From Pseudanabaena sp. PCC 6802 (GTDB lineage Bacteria; Cyanobacteriota; Cyanobacteriia; Pseudanabaenales; Pseudanabaenaceae): 64,000 nt of DNA. Shown here piece by piece: positions 1 through 9,111 of the stretch. The position numbers were made by a program, and so were the translations under genes. The notes beneath the pieces are model-generated. The model did not search any database, was not told the DNA's origin, and saw only the letters and a program-made list of their open reading frames with translations. The stretch spans positions 1,404,283 to 1,468,282 of the forward strand of contig NZ_KB235914.1 of NCBI RefSeq assembly GCF_000332175.1, in the 5' to 3' direction. Position 1 is the first letter of the stretch. The number at the start of each line of letters is the position of its first letter.

Positions 1-256
1 TCACAACTGCCTTGAGGTTTTCGCTAATTGTGGGCAAGCAGCCAAGCAATGCCAGACCATCCATCTCAGGCATGTTGAGATCGGTCAGTACCATATCTAC
101 ATGGTTGTCACCCTGCAATTTTTCGAGAGCCTCTACGCCATTAGCTGCAAAAATAAACTCTAGCTCCTTGGCTCTGATCCGCTTTCTAAAGCGCTGTTCG
201 ATCAAGCGCTGGATTCCCAACTCATCATCTACAACCAAAATTTTGACTGCATCCAT
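1..256 (-). CDS. Response regulator receiver protein (3' end outside window)
   Basis: The N-terminal 85 residues of a CheY-like receiver are visible, running off the left edge. The start reads MDAVKILVVDDE, with the acidic pair VVDDE, the phospho-acceptor in MVLTDLNMPEMDG, and then KAVV where the window ends. It is a close paralogue of the receiver at the start of the next gene upstream (286-1458), which begins MVPVKILVVDDE; that alignment supports the start at 256. An in-frame ATG at 268 is also possible. It is the third gene in a same-strand series of signalling genes, 29 bases after its neighbour's stop. Whether an output domain follows cannot be seen. Confidence 0.85.
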   Translation of the reverse strand, partial: MDAVKILVVDDELGIQRLIEQRFRKRIRAKELEFIFAANGVEALEKLQGDNHVDMVLTDLNMPEMDGLALLGCLPTISENLKAVV

Positions 257-285
257 AGCCTGCAACATCTAAGTGTAAGTAGAAT

Positions 286-1458
286 TTATGAGATACTTTG
301 AGCGACGCGTTTTGCGATCGGCAATCGGATCGTAACTGTCGTCCCCATTTTTTTGCAGCTTTCAATCGCAAATTCGCCCCCATAGAAGTCAACAATTCGC
401 TTGACAGTAGCTAACCCTAGTCCCAAACCTTGCTGTTCGTAAAATTCGCGATCGAACTGCATATAAGCACCTAAATTAGCAATCTGCGCCTTGGTCATCC
501 CCCGTCCGCGATCGCGAACGTACATAACGAACTGCTCGTCTACAATTGAGCTGACCAGCAGCACCCGCGTACCTATCTCAGAGAACTTAAAGGCATTGTC
601 TAATATCTCCTCTACCACCGTCTTTAAAAAAGGCTCATAAATCCATAAAGTCCCATCTGCGATCCCTAAATGCAGATCCCGCTCGCGGTTATACTCCCTT
701 GCTTTTCCCTGAGACCATTCTTCGATCGAGAACCTTACAGAATTAGCTGACATTTCCTTCAGTTGTGCGGTTTGCTGTGGATTCGATTTCAGGAGTTCAA
801 ACTTTACGTAAAGCAAAAAGCTTTGGCAAACCTTATTAAGACGGGTAGCAGAAGTACGTATATCCTCGATAATTTCCAAGACCTCTTCTTGGGGCATAGA
901 ACTGTAGTATCGCGATAATAACTCTGTGAATCCCAAAATTCCATTCAAAGGTGTATTGATCTCGTGGGGAAGCGATAAACTGATACTTTTACGCAGAGCA
1001 GACCTTTTGTAACGCTCTAACTGAATTAATTTCTCTTGAGCCTTACGTTCTTTTAGTTGTTTCTCTCTAACCTGATGGACAAACCCTTTAGTCTTCTGGA
1101 TGGTCTTCTCTAGATCTTGAAAATCAATAGGTTTCGCCAGGAAATCCACTGCCCCTCGGTTCATTGCCTGACGAATGTTTGGCATGTCGCTGTAGGCCGA
1201 CATCACCACTGCCTTGAGTGTTTCATCAACCTTGGTGAGCTGCTCGATCAGTGTTAAACCATCCATATGAGGCATATTGAGATCGGTTAACACCATGTCC
1301 ACATGACCGTTATCCTGCAGTTTATGTAGAGCCTCCACCCCATTAGCAGCAAATATAAATTCAAGTTCTTGAGCTTTGATCTGCTTTCTGAAGCGCTGCT
1401 CGATCAGACGCTCCATTTCTACCTCATCATCTACAACCAGGATTTTTACAGGTACCAT
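286..1458 (-). CDS. Hybrid receiver-histidine kinase
   Basis: A 390-residue soluble protein. Residues about 5-120 are a receiver (VVDDE; acceptor Asp in LTDLNMPHMDG; K in FLAKPID). A helical linker follows, then a kinase module with an H-box in the LPHEINTPLNGILGF region, an N-box DNAFKF, a G1 box DRGRGM and a G2 box GLGLGLATV. It has no membrane segment, so it probably takes its input from a partner kinase and passes phosphate on or sets gene activity through protein contacts. It lies between another response-regulator histidine kinase (1555-2925) and a receiver protein (1-256) on the same strand, so a phosphorelay cluster is likely. The target is not visible. Confidence 0.88.
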   Translation of the reverse strand: MVPVKILVVDDEVEMERLIEQRFRKQIKAQELEFIFAANGVEALHKLQDNGHVDMVLTDLNMPHMDGLTLIEQLTKVDETLKAVVMSAYSDMPNIRQAMNRGAVDFLAKPIDFQDLEKTIQKTKGFVHQVREKQLKERKAQEKLIQLERYKRSALRKSISLSLPHEINTPLNGILGFTELLSRYYSSMPQEEVLEIIEDIRTSATRLNKVCQSFLLYVKFELLKSNPQQTAQLKEMSANSVRFSIEEWSQGKAREYNRERDLHLGIADGTLWIYEPFLKTVVEEILDNAFKFSEIGTRVLLVSSIVDEQFVMYVRDRGRGMTKAQIANLGAYMQFDREFYEQQGLGLGLATVKRIVDFYGGEFAIESCKKMGTTVTIRLPIAKRVAQSIS

Positions 1459-1554
1459 CTTTTACATACTCCAGAAAACTAGAAAACTTTTAAATCTAGA
1501 AGGTGGAAATTAAAGTCTAACTATTGAGCTTTTATCTCCACAAAAAGTAAATAT

Positions 1555-2925
1555 TTAGCTTGCTTCTATTGTTAGAGAAGCTTCACTCAAGGTGCTTTCA
1601 CCCTTCCAAGTATTACCTGTATCGCGATCGCTCGCACTGCGACTTTGCAAAGGTAGAATTATGACAAATTCAGTATAAACATTGAGTTCGGTCTCCAACT
1701 TCAAAATCCCTCCGTGTTGATTGACAACGATATTGTAGGCGATGGATAAGCCCAAACCCGTTCCCTCCCCGACGGGTTTGGTTGTAAAGAAAGGTTCAAA
1801 AATTTTAGCCTGGGTTTCCGTGTCAATTCCCATCCCGTTATCGCGAATTCGTATTTCTACTTTATTGCCTAGCTTTTGGGTTTTAACCGACAACTTGGGC
1901 GCAAATTCCTCCCCCATTTTATCCCGTTTTTTTTGCGCGGCATAACAGGCATTTTCGATCAGGTTGATAAAGACCCGACTGAGTTCGCTAGGTAGCACGT
2001 CAATTTGCCCGATATCTGAGTCATAGCTCGTCTCGATCGCAATGTCAAATCCAGGATGCTGAACTCGCTTGCTATTATAAATCAGGTTTATGGCATCAGC
2101 TAGCAAAGAATTCAGATCGGTCAATTGAAACTTGCCCACTTCCGAGCGAGCATGCTGCATCATGCTGCTAATGATTTGTGCAGCCCGCAGTCCGTGCTGG
2201 CGTATTGTCATGGCATTTTCCTTAATGTCTGCCAAAATTTCCCGAATGGAACTAGCAGTTTCTGAATTCACATACTGCAGTTGGCCTTCTATCTCCTCTT
2301 TAATTTCCTCGGCTAATTCGATCGACCCCTCCGCATAGTTCTTGATGAAATTGAGCGGGTTCCGCAGTTCGTGGGCAATACCGGCGGTTAGCGTACCCAG
2401 CGAAGCCAATTTTTCTCTGGCAATGATTTGCTCTTGAGCCGTTTTCAGATCCTGCAAAGCCCTTTTCAAATCTGCTTCTACAACTTTGCGTTGTTCGATC
2501 TCTTCTGACAAAAGAGAATTTTTGTGCTTGAGATCTCGATGCAAAGCCTGTATGTGCAGATGGGTTTTGACCCTAGCAATCACCTCTTCTTTCTGAAACG
2601 GCTTGGTGATGTAGTCTACTCCACCTACAGAGAAAGCTTTTACCTTGTCTTCAATGTCGTCCAGAGCGCTTAAAAATATCACCGGAATTGCCTGAGTGCG
2701 TTTGTTAGCTTTCAGCATTTGACAAACCTCATAACCGTCCATCTCCGGCATCATGATGTCCAGCAAGATCAGGTCAGGCGGCTCAAGTTGAGCCGCATCT
2801 AAAGCGCGATTGCCATCCAATACTTTACGAACCTTATGACCTTCATCCGTTAAAATCCTGGACAAAAGCCTTAGATTGTCCGGTTTATCGTCGGCAATCA
2901 GAATATTACCTCGATTTTCCTCCAT
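1555..2925 (-). CDS. Receiver-histidine kinase (response regulator/HisKA/HATPase)
   Basis: The open frame extends to 3003, but the ATG at 2925 (MEENRGNILIADDK) is preceded by a strong G-rich ribosome site (AGGGGGG) and begins right at the receiver, so I use it (456 residues). The receiver has ADDKPDN, the acceptor in LLDIMMPEMDGYEV, and K in YITKPF. A coiled coil at about 130-180 leads to a HisKA H-box (IAHELRNPLNFIKNY) and a HATPase with N-box LIENACYAA, DNGMGID, and GEGTGLGLSIAYNIV. This is the common cyanobacterial receiver-first kinase layout without membrane segments. It is probably the first gene of the three-gene signalling series; its signal is unknown. Confidence 0.88.
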   Translation of the reverse strand: MEENRGNILIADDKPDNLRLLSRILTDEGHKVRKVLDGNRALDAAQLEPPDLILLDIMMPEMDGYEVCQMLKANKRTQAIPVIFLSALDDIEDKVKAFSVGGVDYITKPFQKEEVIARVKTHLHIQALHRDLKHKNSLLSEEIEQRKVVEADLKRALQDLKTAQEQIIAREKLASLGTLTAGIAHELRNPLNFIKNYAEGSIELAEEIKEEIEGQLQYVNSETASSIREILADIKENAMTIRQHGLRAAQIISSMMQHARSEVGKFQLTDLNSLLADAINLIYNSKRVQHPGFDIAIETSYDSDIGQIDVLPSELSRVFINLIENACYAAQKKRDKMGEEFAPKLSVKTQKLGNKVEIRIRDNGMGIDTETQAKIFEPFFTTKPVGEGTGLGLSIAYNIVVNQHGGILKLETELNVYTEFVIILPLQSRSASDRDTGNTWKGESTLSEASLTIEAS

Positions 2926-3007
2926 TATCCCCCCTAAACATAAAATCCATTCCCCCCAAGGCAGCAGAAACTGAAGTCGGCAAAGCTGGTAGCGTGGATA
3001 CAATTTT

Positions 3008-3088
3008 TATAGCTAAAGCCAGGAGATTAAGCCGGAGTGCAGGGGGTGCCCCCTGCACTCCCGTCCTAACAGATCTGCCTATGGCTAT
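3008..3088. repeat. MITE-like palindromic repeat, family A (short form)
   Basis: The ends read TATAGC...GCC and CCTAACAGATCTGCCTATGGCTAT. The core holds a single hairpin, GTGCAGGGGGTGCCCCCTGCAC. It matches the right half of the longer family A copies at 3425, 3708 and 5488. It sits in a gene-free stretch just upstream of the receiver-kinase gene. Confidence 0.75.
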
Positions 3089-3424
3089 GCCTAATTATAT
3101 TTGTCACCAAATTTGTCACTAATAAAAATGAGCTTGCTTGCGGCAGTGCAAACAGCAGTATATTTAATTGCTAATGCCCGCACATTAGCTCCCTTACAAA
3201 TCCCCCAACAAGCCAAGAACAGCGATGTAGTTTGCATGCCTAAAACAGCCAAACCATTCACCTGCAATCAATCCAGGGAATACATTCAGCTATAGTCCCT
3301 GCAACCGACCCAGCATCTTAATTATATACCTGACTTTCTACAAGTCTCATTATTCCCCAATTTGCTATTAAACTAACCTCGATAGGACATTTTGTACGAA
3401 CGGTTTGATAGTACCCTGACCAAA

Positions 3425-3536
3425 TATAGCCATGGACAGATCTGTTAGGACAGGGCGTGTCGGGTAACAGGGGCTGCGCCCCCACGCAGGGGTTTCACCC
3501 CTGCACCCCGTCCTAAGCCTGTTGGCTATAGCTATA
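3425..3536. repeat. MITE-like palindromic repeat, family A
   Basis: The left end is TATAGCCATGGACAGATCTG followed by TTAGGACAGGG. The right end is CCCCGTCCTAAGCCTGTTGGCTATAGCTATA. The core is the double hairpin GGGGCTGCGCCCCCACGC plus GCAGGGGTTTCACCCCTGC. The long frame that crosses it (3368-3682, minus) is low complexity and not a gene. Confidence 0.85.
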
Positions 3537-3594
3537 TCGTCCTGGTTATCAACCCAAATCCGAGCAACCTGATACTGAAAGTTCTGATTTAGAA

Positions 3595-3696
3595 GCGATC
3601 GCTGGTTGACAGAAAACAAAGAGCGCGATCGCTCGGCAAATCTCGACAACTTCGCGAGCGATCGCTGGCTAACAGAAAACAAAGAGCGCGATCGCT
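3595..3696. repeat. Two-copy 39-bp direct repeat, period 63
   Basis: A 39-base unit containing two HIP1 octamers around CAGAAAACAAAGAGC occurs at 3595-3633 and again at 3658-3696 with only two base differences. It lies between two family A elements in a gene-free kilobase. Its function is unknown. Confidence 0.7.
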
Positions 3697-3707
3697 TGAC
3701 TTGTATT

Positions 3708-3811
3708 TATAGCCGTAGACAGATCTATCAGGACAGGGGGTGTGGGGGCTGCGCCCCCATGCAGGGGTGAAACCCCTGCACCCCGTCCTAAGCCTATTGG
3801 CTATAGCTATA
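3708..3811. repeat. MITE-like palindromic repeat, family A
   Basis: The ends are TATAGCCGTAGACAGATCT and CTAAGCCTATTGGCTATAGC. The double-hairpin core includes GTGGGGGCTGCGCCCCCAT and GCAGGGGTGAAACCCCTGC. It is in the same orientation as the copy at 63786. The rest of the gap up to 4030 shows no gene I can support. Confidence 0.87.
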
Positions 3812-4030
3812 TCTCTGTGCGATTAATTTTCTTCTCTTGGCGATCGCTTTGGTGCGATTGTTTCGTGGGCAGCGCCCACCCTACTTCTAGCGATAATCTT
3901 AATTATCGCCAATTTATGCAGGAAAGCTATGGCTAACCTTACCGAGGGATTCATAAATAACGTCAACTTTTAGAAGTGTACGGGCTGATAGATAGGAAAT
4001 ATAAGTTATCCCTTTCTATGTCTCTAGCAA

Positions 4031-4831
4031 TTATTTCATGGGTTCCAAGCGAGCAAATCCGATCAACTGCAGGTGACCCTCATTAACTTCAAACTTGAGG
4101 ACGCGAGCAGTGATGCCACTGGATTCCAATTGTCGTAGATCGAGCAATCTATTCAGGGTGCGGACAAAAGCTTTCGTAATCTGACTGGGGACATCTACGC
4201 CTTTGAAAAAAGCTTTCGGATCGGTAAGCTCCAGGCGCGTACCTCCCACCACATCCAGTTTGGTTTCGATCGCCACTACTAAAGGCTCAGCCCTGGTACC
4301 GCCAGAAGTTTTGATAATGGGCTGCACGGTTGCATTCAATCGCAGTCGATTGCCATCGAGGAAAGTAACTTCCGGATCGACCAGGTCAAACTCCTCCGCT
4401 TTTGTTCCACTAGCAATCGATGAGAGATCGGCTTTAATACCTTTAAAAGATTTTGCAATGGTTGGCGATCGCAGCGCCCGATTTAGATCCTCTGATTTTA
4501 AAACGACTCTGACAGCCGCTTGCAGTGGGCGCAGTAATTTTAGCTCTCCGGATCTAACGCGATCGGGATCGATACTGATGGAGTCAGTTTCCAGATCCAA
4601 ACTATCGATGCGCAGAAATGGAAGGATATACAGCCCTCTACCCGCCATGCGGATGCGATCTACCTTGCCCTGAAGAATCTGAAAGTTGGGTGTATTATCT
4701 ACTCTCACCTCTAATGTCTCGGCACTGACTAACTGACCGCGCAACAGATCGGCGGCGGTGCGATCGATGACGACACCGGGCGCGCCTGCCAGTCCTAATA
4801 AGCTCGTGAGTAATGCTGCTAGAAATTCCAT
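4031..4831 (-). CDS. DUF2993 (LmeA-like) exported lipid-binding protein
   Basis: A 266-residue protein starting with a short hydrophobic leader (MEFLAALLTSLLGLAGAPG). The body is built of the long beta-strand and amphipathic segments typical of DUF2993, the family of mycobacterial LmeA, which binds phospholipid in the cell envelope. Characteristic stretches are RTAADLLRGQL near the start, LKSEDLNRALRSP in the middle, and FFKGVDVPSQITKAFVRTLN near the end. It ends 17 bases downstream of folK's neighbour start, so the two minus-strand genes may share a transcript. A role in envelope or thylakoid lipid handling is inferred from the family only. Confidence 0.8.
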   Translation of the reverse strand: MEFLAALLTSLLGLAGAPGVVIDRTAADLLRGQLVSAETLEVRVDNTPNFQILQGKVDRIRMAGRGLYILPFLRIDSLDLETDSISIDPDRVRSGELKLLRPLQAAVRVVLKSEDLNRALRSPTIAKSFKGIKADLSSIASGTKAEEFDLVDPEVTFLDGNRLRLNATVQPIIKTSGGTRAEPLVVAIETKLDVVGGTRLELTDPKAFFKGVDVPSQITKAFVRTLNRLLDLRQLESSGITARVLKFEVNEGHLQLIGFARLEPMK

Positions 4832-4848
4832 ATTAGATGAGATAAGGA

Positions 4849-5448
4849 TTACTCTAAGGTATCTTCAGAATTTAACTTTTGTGGAGAGCAGATATATATA
4901 TCGGGTGGATCGATCGCTAGTTTGCCGATCGTACTACCATTAATCGGGTGAATCCAGTCCGGCACGATTTCAGCTAATGGTAGCAGGACAAAGGCGCGAT
5001 CGCACATGCGCGGGTGGGGAATCGTGAGATTTGGCGTATCGAGGACGAAATTTTCGTAGAGCAATATGTCCAGATCGAGCGTCCTGGCTCCCCAGCGTTC
5101 GCGCCGTTCGCGACCAAAATGTGCTTCGGTTGCCAGCAGTACTGCCAGCAAGCGATTGGGCATTAAGCTAGTCCGCAATAGCGCGCAGCCATTTATGTAA
5201 TCCGGTTGAGTAACTGGACTGGCTTCGGTAGTTGAGCGATCTGAGTATAGTCCGGCGATCGCTTCAGTAACTGGTTTAGTGCGATACCAGTGCGAAACTT
5301 CGACCACCTCAACCTCGGGGGTAGAGGCGAGATAGTCCAGTGCCGCTCGCACAATTGCGAGAGAATCGCCAAGGTTACTACCAAGCGCGATCGCGCACTG
5401 ATATGACTTAATGTTCGAGCTTGTAGGGGAAGAAGTAGGCTTAACCAA
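4849..5448 (-). CDS. folK: 2-amino-4-hydroxy-6-hydroxymethyldihydropteridine pyrophosphokinase
   Basis: HPPK transfers pyrophosphate from ATP to 6-hydroxymethyl-dihydropterin in folate synthesis. The 199-residue protein shows the family signatures: IALGSNLGDS near residue 21, the central HFGRERRERWGARTLDLDILLY carrying the Mg-binding DLD pair, and IPHPRMCDRAFVLLPLAEI. A 20-residue N-terminal extension rich in Ser/Thr precedes the core. An insertion around residues 65-78 (SDRSTTEASPVTQPD) is longer than in enterobacterial FolK. The gene lies upstream of the DUF2993 gene, 17 bases apart on the same strand. Confidence 0.93.
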   Translation of the reverse strand: MVKPTSSPTSSNIKSYQCAIALGSNLGDSLAIVRAALDYLASTPEVEVVEVSHWYRTKPVTEAIAGLYSDRSTTEASPVTQPDYINGCALLRTSLMPNRLLAVLLATEAHFGRERRERWGARTLDLDILLYENFVLDTPNLTIPHPRMCDRAFVLLPLAEIVPDWIHPINGSTIGKLAIDPPDIYICSPQKLNSEDTLE

Positions 5449-5487
5449 GGTTGTTACGCGCTCCGAGACTTGAGCAAAAGTCTTTTA

Positions 5488-5591
5488 TATAGCTACAGAC
5501 AACAGGCTTAGGACGGGGTGCAGGGGTTTCACCCCTGCGTGGGGGCGCAGCCCCCACACCCCCTGTCCTAACAGATCTGTCTATGGCTATA
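5488..5591. repeat. MITE-like palindromic repeat, family A
   Basis: The ends are TATAGCTACAGACAACAGGC and CTAACAGATCTGTCTATGGC followed by TATA. The core hairpins are GCAGGGGTTTCACCCCTGC and GTGGGGGCGCAGCCCCCAC. It sits upstream of folK. It is inverted relative to the copy at 3708 and in the same orientation as 59607. Confidence 0.88.
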
Positions 5592-5657
5592 ATTTGCATA
5601 AATTGTTTCACAAATGCCTGTCAACCAGTTTGCACGTATTTAGGAGATGGATGTCTG

Positions 5658-6236
5658 TCATTTAGAAGCAAAAGTCAATAAGCTAAATAAATCATTTGCA
5701 GATAGGTGCCAATCTTTTAACTCATCCAGAACAGGTAGGAGATCGTCTCCTTGTTTAATCTCAGGTAAGCGATCGCCTTGAAATACAAGTACAGTCCGTT
5801 CTTCTGATGCAATTAGCCAGCCTAATTTCGTCCCATGCTTAATCGCAAACCCGATCTTCTCAATCGTCTGAATGGACGATTGGTCTGGCGAGAGAATTTC
5901 CACGATCCAGTCAGGGGCGATCGTAATTTTGTTAATAATCTCGCCTGCCTCATCTACAGGAATCCGCTCCCAGGTAAACACAGCTATATCTGGAACAATT
6001 GAGCGTCCTGAAAAAGTACAGCGTAACTCCGTCAGAGCATAAACACTACGATCTGCCTCACCTTTTTGATTAATCCACCCCGAGAGTCCAACCTGTAATT
6101 TACTATGTTTCCCTTGAGGCATGACTTTTTGGCAGATTTGTCCGTTGTTATACTCGCTTGCCGGTTTAGTTTCTGGTAACTCCAGAAACTCTTCTAGGGA
6201 GAGTATATGTTTTTCGGGTTGAGTAGCGATCGGCAT
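5658..6236 (-). CDS. Uma2-family (DUF820) PD-(D/E)XK-like protein
   Basis: 192 residues. Uma2 proteins are very abundant in cyanobacteria and have the restriction-endonuclease fold; their biological role is not settled. Signatures are EYNNGQICQKVMPQGKH, RSIVPDIAVF, and APDWIVEILSPDQSS (the D and E of the nuclease motif), then LGWLIASEERTVLVF. All expected motifs are present, so the gene looks intact, unlike the Uma2 wreck at 18626-18839. It stands alone between a family A repeat and a family C repeat. Confidence 0.85.
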   Translation of the reverse strand: MPIATQPEKHILSLEEFLELPETKPASEYNNGQICQKVMPQGKHSKLQVGLSGWINQKGEADRSVYALTELRCTFSGRSIVPDIAVFTWERIPVDEAGEIINKITIAPDWIVEILSPDQSSIQTIEKIGFAIKHGTKLGWLIASEERTVLVFQGDRLPEIKQGDDLLPVLDELKDWHLSANDLFSLLTFASK

Positions 6237-6356
6237 AGGTTATGTCTCCTTTGCGTATAGAACCAGTATTATTCTTTTTTAGGTATTTCGCCTACCTTCA
6301 CCACAATTAAAAATATAAAAATATCCCCCACTAAGCCCTAGGTTAGCAGGGGGGTA

Positions 6357-6451
6357 TATAGCAATCCGAAATGATTTGTGAAAGCTAGCTAGCAGCGATC
6401 TGCGGTCGGCAGTCAGCGCAGAAATTTTACAATTCAGATAGGAGTGCTATA
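6357..6451. repeat. MITE-like repeat, family C ends with a different core
   Basis: The left end TATAGCAATCCGAAATGATT, followed by TGTGAAA, matches the left end of the element at 51016. The right end is an imperfect inverted copy (GATAGGAGTGCTATA). The interior (CTAGCTAGCAG..., GCGGTCGGCAGTCAGCGC) lacks the G-run double hairpin seen elsewhere. It lies just downstream of murA. Confidence 0.55.
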
Positions 6452-6482
6452 TCAAGTTCGCGATGAATCCCAATCGCTACAA

Positions 6483-7850
6483 CTAAGCTACAGGAGCCTC
6501 AGATGTGCGATAGATATTGGCTCCTAGCTGCCTAAGCTTATGTTCGATGCGATCGTAGCCGCGATCGAGGTGGTGTAAGCCCTTAATTTGGGTTTCACCT
6601 TGGGCTGCTAAACCTGCCAGCACCAGCGCCGCCGACGCTCTGAGATCGGTTGCCGTCACAGGCGCGCCCGACAGTGTTGGAACGCCCGTCACCACAGCAA
6701 TATTACCCTTCAAGCGAATATTGGCTCCCATGCGGCAAAGCTCGGCCACATGTTGGAGGCGGTTTTCAAATACAGTTTCTTTGACTACGCTATTACCTTC
6801 GCTCAAAGTCAGCAAAGCCATAAACTGTGCCTGCATGTCCGTGGGAAACCCTGGATAAGGCAGAGTTTCTATATCAGTGCCGCGATGGCAGTCGCTGCCT
6901 TCCACGCGCAGACAGGTGGGCGATTCGTAGCTGACCTTCGCGCCGATTTCCTGCAATTTGGCAATTACTGCCGTCAGGTGATCGGGCACGACTGGTGATA
7001 TATCCAGGATCGATTTAGTAATGGCAGCAGCCACCATAAACGTGCCTGCCTCAATGCGATCTGGAATAATGGCATATTCCGTGGCGTGCATGCGATCGAC
7101 ACCATCGATATAGATAGTCTTGGTGCCTGCACCCTGGATCTTTGCGCCCATAGCAATGCAGAAGTCGGCCAGATCGACTACTTCTGGTTCCTGAGCCGCA
7201 TTCTCAATAATTGTCTCGCCCTCAGCCAGCGTTGCCGCCATCATTAATGTTTCAGTGGCACCAACACTGGGATAGTCCAGGTAAATCTTGGCACCGCGCA
7301 GTCTGCCACCGGGTTGGCGGGAATAAGCCTGCACAATACCATGCTCAATTTGTACGTCTGCACCCATAGCCTGCAAGCCGCGAACGTGCAAGTCTACAGG
7401 TCTGGCTCCGATCGCGCAGCCACCTGGCAATGGTATGCGTGCTACGCCCAAACGTGCTAGCACTGGACCGATCGCAAAAAAGCTAGCTCTTAGTTTGCTG
7501 ACCAACTCGTAGGGGGCGCTGGATTGCCCGATATGACTGGCATCAATATCTAAGGCATCACCATCGCGATCGATCTTAATGCCCAGGGCGGACAGGATAT
7601 CGATCATGCGCTGTACGTCGGCTAAAGACGGCACGTTAGTAATGCGACAACCATCGGATGACAGCAACGCTCCTGCCATAATCGCTAAGGTTGAATTTTT
7701 AGCACCACTAATGGGGACGTGACCGCTTAGTCTGGAATTTCCTACAATGTGCAACACCGATGACTCTTGATCCTCATCATCCGGCTGCGTGGACTGCACA
7801 CCATCTGTTTGTATAGTTGAAATAATAGCCCTAACCTCCTCACACATCAT
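6483..7850 (-). CDS. murA: UDP-N-acetylglucosamine 1-carboxyvinyltransferase
   Basis: MurA transfers enolpyruvate from PEP to UDP-GlcNAc, the first committed step of peptidoglycan synthesis, in the cytosol. The 455-residue protein has the substrate loop [23 protein letters not shown] and the catalytic Cys in [18 protein letters not shown]. It also has [14 protein letters not shown], the late [15 protein letters not shown], and [15 protein letters not shown]. The first 32 residues are extra compared with most MurA. A perfect Shine-Dalgarno-like GAGGAGG falls inside codons 4-6, eight bases before an ATT codon, so the true start may lie downstream of the ATG at 7850. No other gene shares its transcript here. 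Confidence 0.94.
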   Translation of the reverse strand: MMCEEVRAIISTIQTDGVQSTQPDDEDQESSVLHIVGNSRLSGHVPISGAKNSTLAIMAGALLSSDGCRITNVPSLADVQRMIDILSALGIKIDRDGDALDIDASHIGQSSAPYELVSKLRASFFAIGPVLARLGVARIPLPGGCAIGARPVDLHVRGLQAMGADVQIEHGIVQAYSRQPGGRLRGAKIYLDYPSVGATETLMMAATLAEGETIIENAAQEPEVVDLADFCIAMGAKIQGAGTKTIYIDGVDRMHATEYAIIPDRIEAGTFMVAAAITKSILDISPVVPDHLTAVIAKLQEIGAKVSYESPTCLRVEGSDCHRGTDIETLPYPGFPTDMQAQFMALLTLSEGNSVVKETVFENRLQHVAELCRMGANIRLKGNIAVVTGVPTLSGAPVTATDLRASAALVLAGLAAQGETQIKGLHHLDRGYDRIEHKLRQLGANIYRTSEAPVA

Positions 7851-8136
7851 TTTGGCTTAGATTCTACTGCAAACTTGCAAAAACTCAATATGGAAAGACA
7901 AACTTACGCTTTTATTGCGTCCATATACCGATGAACCGCCTGATTCAGGAGATTCCTAGCAAATAAAATCCCCATAGGCGCAGGTTGTGTAGTTAATACT
8001 ATGGCTGTGACCATATTTATTTAAGCTCAACCTGCCTGCATCAAGATGGTATCTTTACTCTCTGAGAAATCTTCTTAGAATCTTTAGCTCATTAAGTTAA
8101 CTGGATGAATAAAAATAAACTACTAAGAGCTATTTC

Positions 8137-8883
8137 TTGGATCGAATGTTCCCAAAAATTGAGACGCTAAAAGGCAAGCCTTACTTAAGTATTTCTATCA
8201 TTGAATGTGGCGAAAAGTTGGTAGCAATTCCGACGAATTTTGCCTTTACCACTCCCCATCCTTACCAATCGCTGGGCGCACAGTACGGAGATCGCTCTCC
8301 GTTTTCCCTGCGTGAAGGGGTGTTGCACTGCCTGGAGGCATCGCAAAAATACCTACGAAGTACTAAGCCAAATTGGTGCATCAAAATTTTTGATGCTTAT
8401 CGCCCACTGCATATACAAAAATTTATGGTGGAACATACATTTTTGCAGCTAATTGAGTCAAGGGGCTGGGAGCGGGACAATCTTACCGCTGCTCAACGCG
8501 AAGAAATTATGGACTTGACTTTACAATTCTGGGCAATGCCCAGCGAAGATCCCAAGATGCCGCCGCCGCACAGTACTGGTGCTGCGATCGATGTAACGCT
8601 GCAAGACGAACGCGGGCAAGAAGTTAATATGGGTTCTGACATTGATGAGGTGTCGCCGCGCTCTTTCCCAGATTATTTCAAATCGGTCGATTCCCCAGAA
8701 GCAAAACAATTTCATGCCAACCGCGAGTTACTATATGCAGTGATGTCGTCATCAGGATTTCAGCGCCATCCCAACGAGTGGTGGCATTTTTCGTTGGGCG
8801 ATCAGATGTGGGCATGGCTGGTTAATCAGTCCTGCGATTCAGGCGATCGAAATCGGGTAGCACGTTACGGGAGGGTGGGGTGA
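8137..8883 (+). CDS. D-Ala-D-Ala dipeptidase, VanX-like (M15D)
   Basis: VanX-type zinc peptidases cleave free D-alanyl-D-alanine. The 248-residue protein shows KIFDAYRPLHIQ, the zinc site PPPHSTGAAIDVTL (H and D ligands), and the C-terminal EWWHFSLGDQ (catalytic Glu and zinc His). It has no signal peptide, as expected for a cytosolic VanX/DdpX enzyme. The TTG start at 8137 has AAGAG seven bases upstream; the ATG at 8146 is an alternative start. In a cyanobacterium without a van cluster the likely role is wall turnover or D-Ala recycling rather than vancomycin resistance. It is divergent from murA. Confidence 0.88.
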   Translation: MDRMFPKIETLKGKPYLSISIIECGEKLVAIPTNFAFTTPHPYQSLGAQYGDRSPFSLREGVLHCLEASQKYLRSTKPNWCIKIFDAYRPLHIQKFMVEHTFLQLIESRGWERDNLTAAQREEIMDLTLQFWAMPSEDPKMPPPHSTGAAIDVTLQDERGQEVNMGSDIDEVSPRSFPDYFKSVDSPEAKQFHANRELLYAVMSSSGFQRHPNEWWHFSLGDQMWAWLVNQSCDSGDRNRVARYGRVG

Positions 8884-9018
8884 TGGAGTTTGGTGATGGG
8901 TGGTGGGGGCGCAGGGGTTTAGCATTTGTCATAAATTCTTGTGTTTGATGCCAAGACTGTCGCACAAATGCTAAACCCTTACCGAGGGTGGGGTGATGGA
9001 GTTTGGTGATGGGTGGTG
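8871..9018. repeat. 35-bp direct repeats flanking a small inverted-repeat insert
   Basis: A G-rich 35-base unit (starts GAGGGTGGGGTGATGGAG) occurs at 8871-8905 and 8984-9018. Between them is a segment bounded by 15-base inverted repeats, GGGTTTAGCATTTGT at 8915-8929 and its complement at 8964-8978. The first copy overlaps the stop region of the dipeptidase gene. The remaining bases to the tgt start are G-rich with no gene. Confidence 0.75.
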
Positions 9019-9111
9019 AGGGTTGGGTGGTGGGGGCGCAGGGGGCACAGCCCATCAGGGAGGGGGTTAGGGGTTAGGGTTTCAGAATCTTGCGTGTAAG
9101 GTGGGTAAGTA

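Noticed and set aside
3128..3295. Small plus-strand frame MSLLAAVQTAVYLIANARTL
   Set aside because: There is no ribosome site and no recognisable family, and it lies between MITEs; the evidence is too weak for a gene.
3368..3682. 104-residue minus-strand frame
   Set aside because: It runs through a family A MITE and the 63-base repeat; its sequence is a translation of repeats with no family likeness.
7835..7850. CCTCCTCACAC resembling the conserved motif of the cyanobacterial Yfr1 RNA
   Set aside because: It is the complement of the murA start region, and no flanking stem-loops or promoter of Yfr1 are visible.
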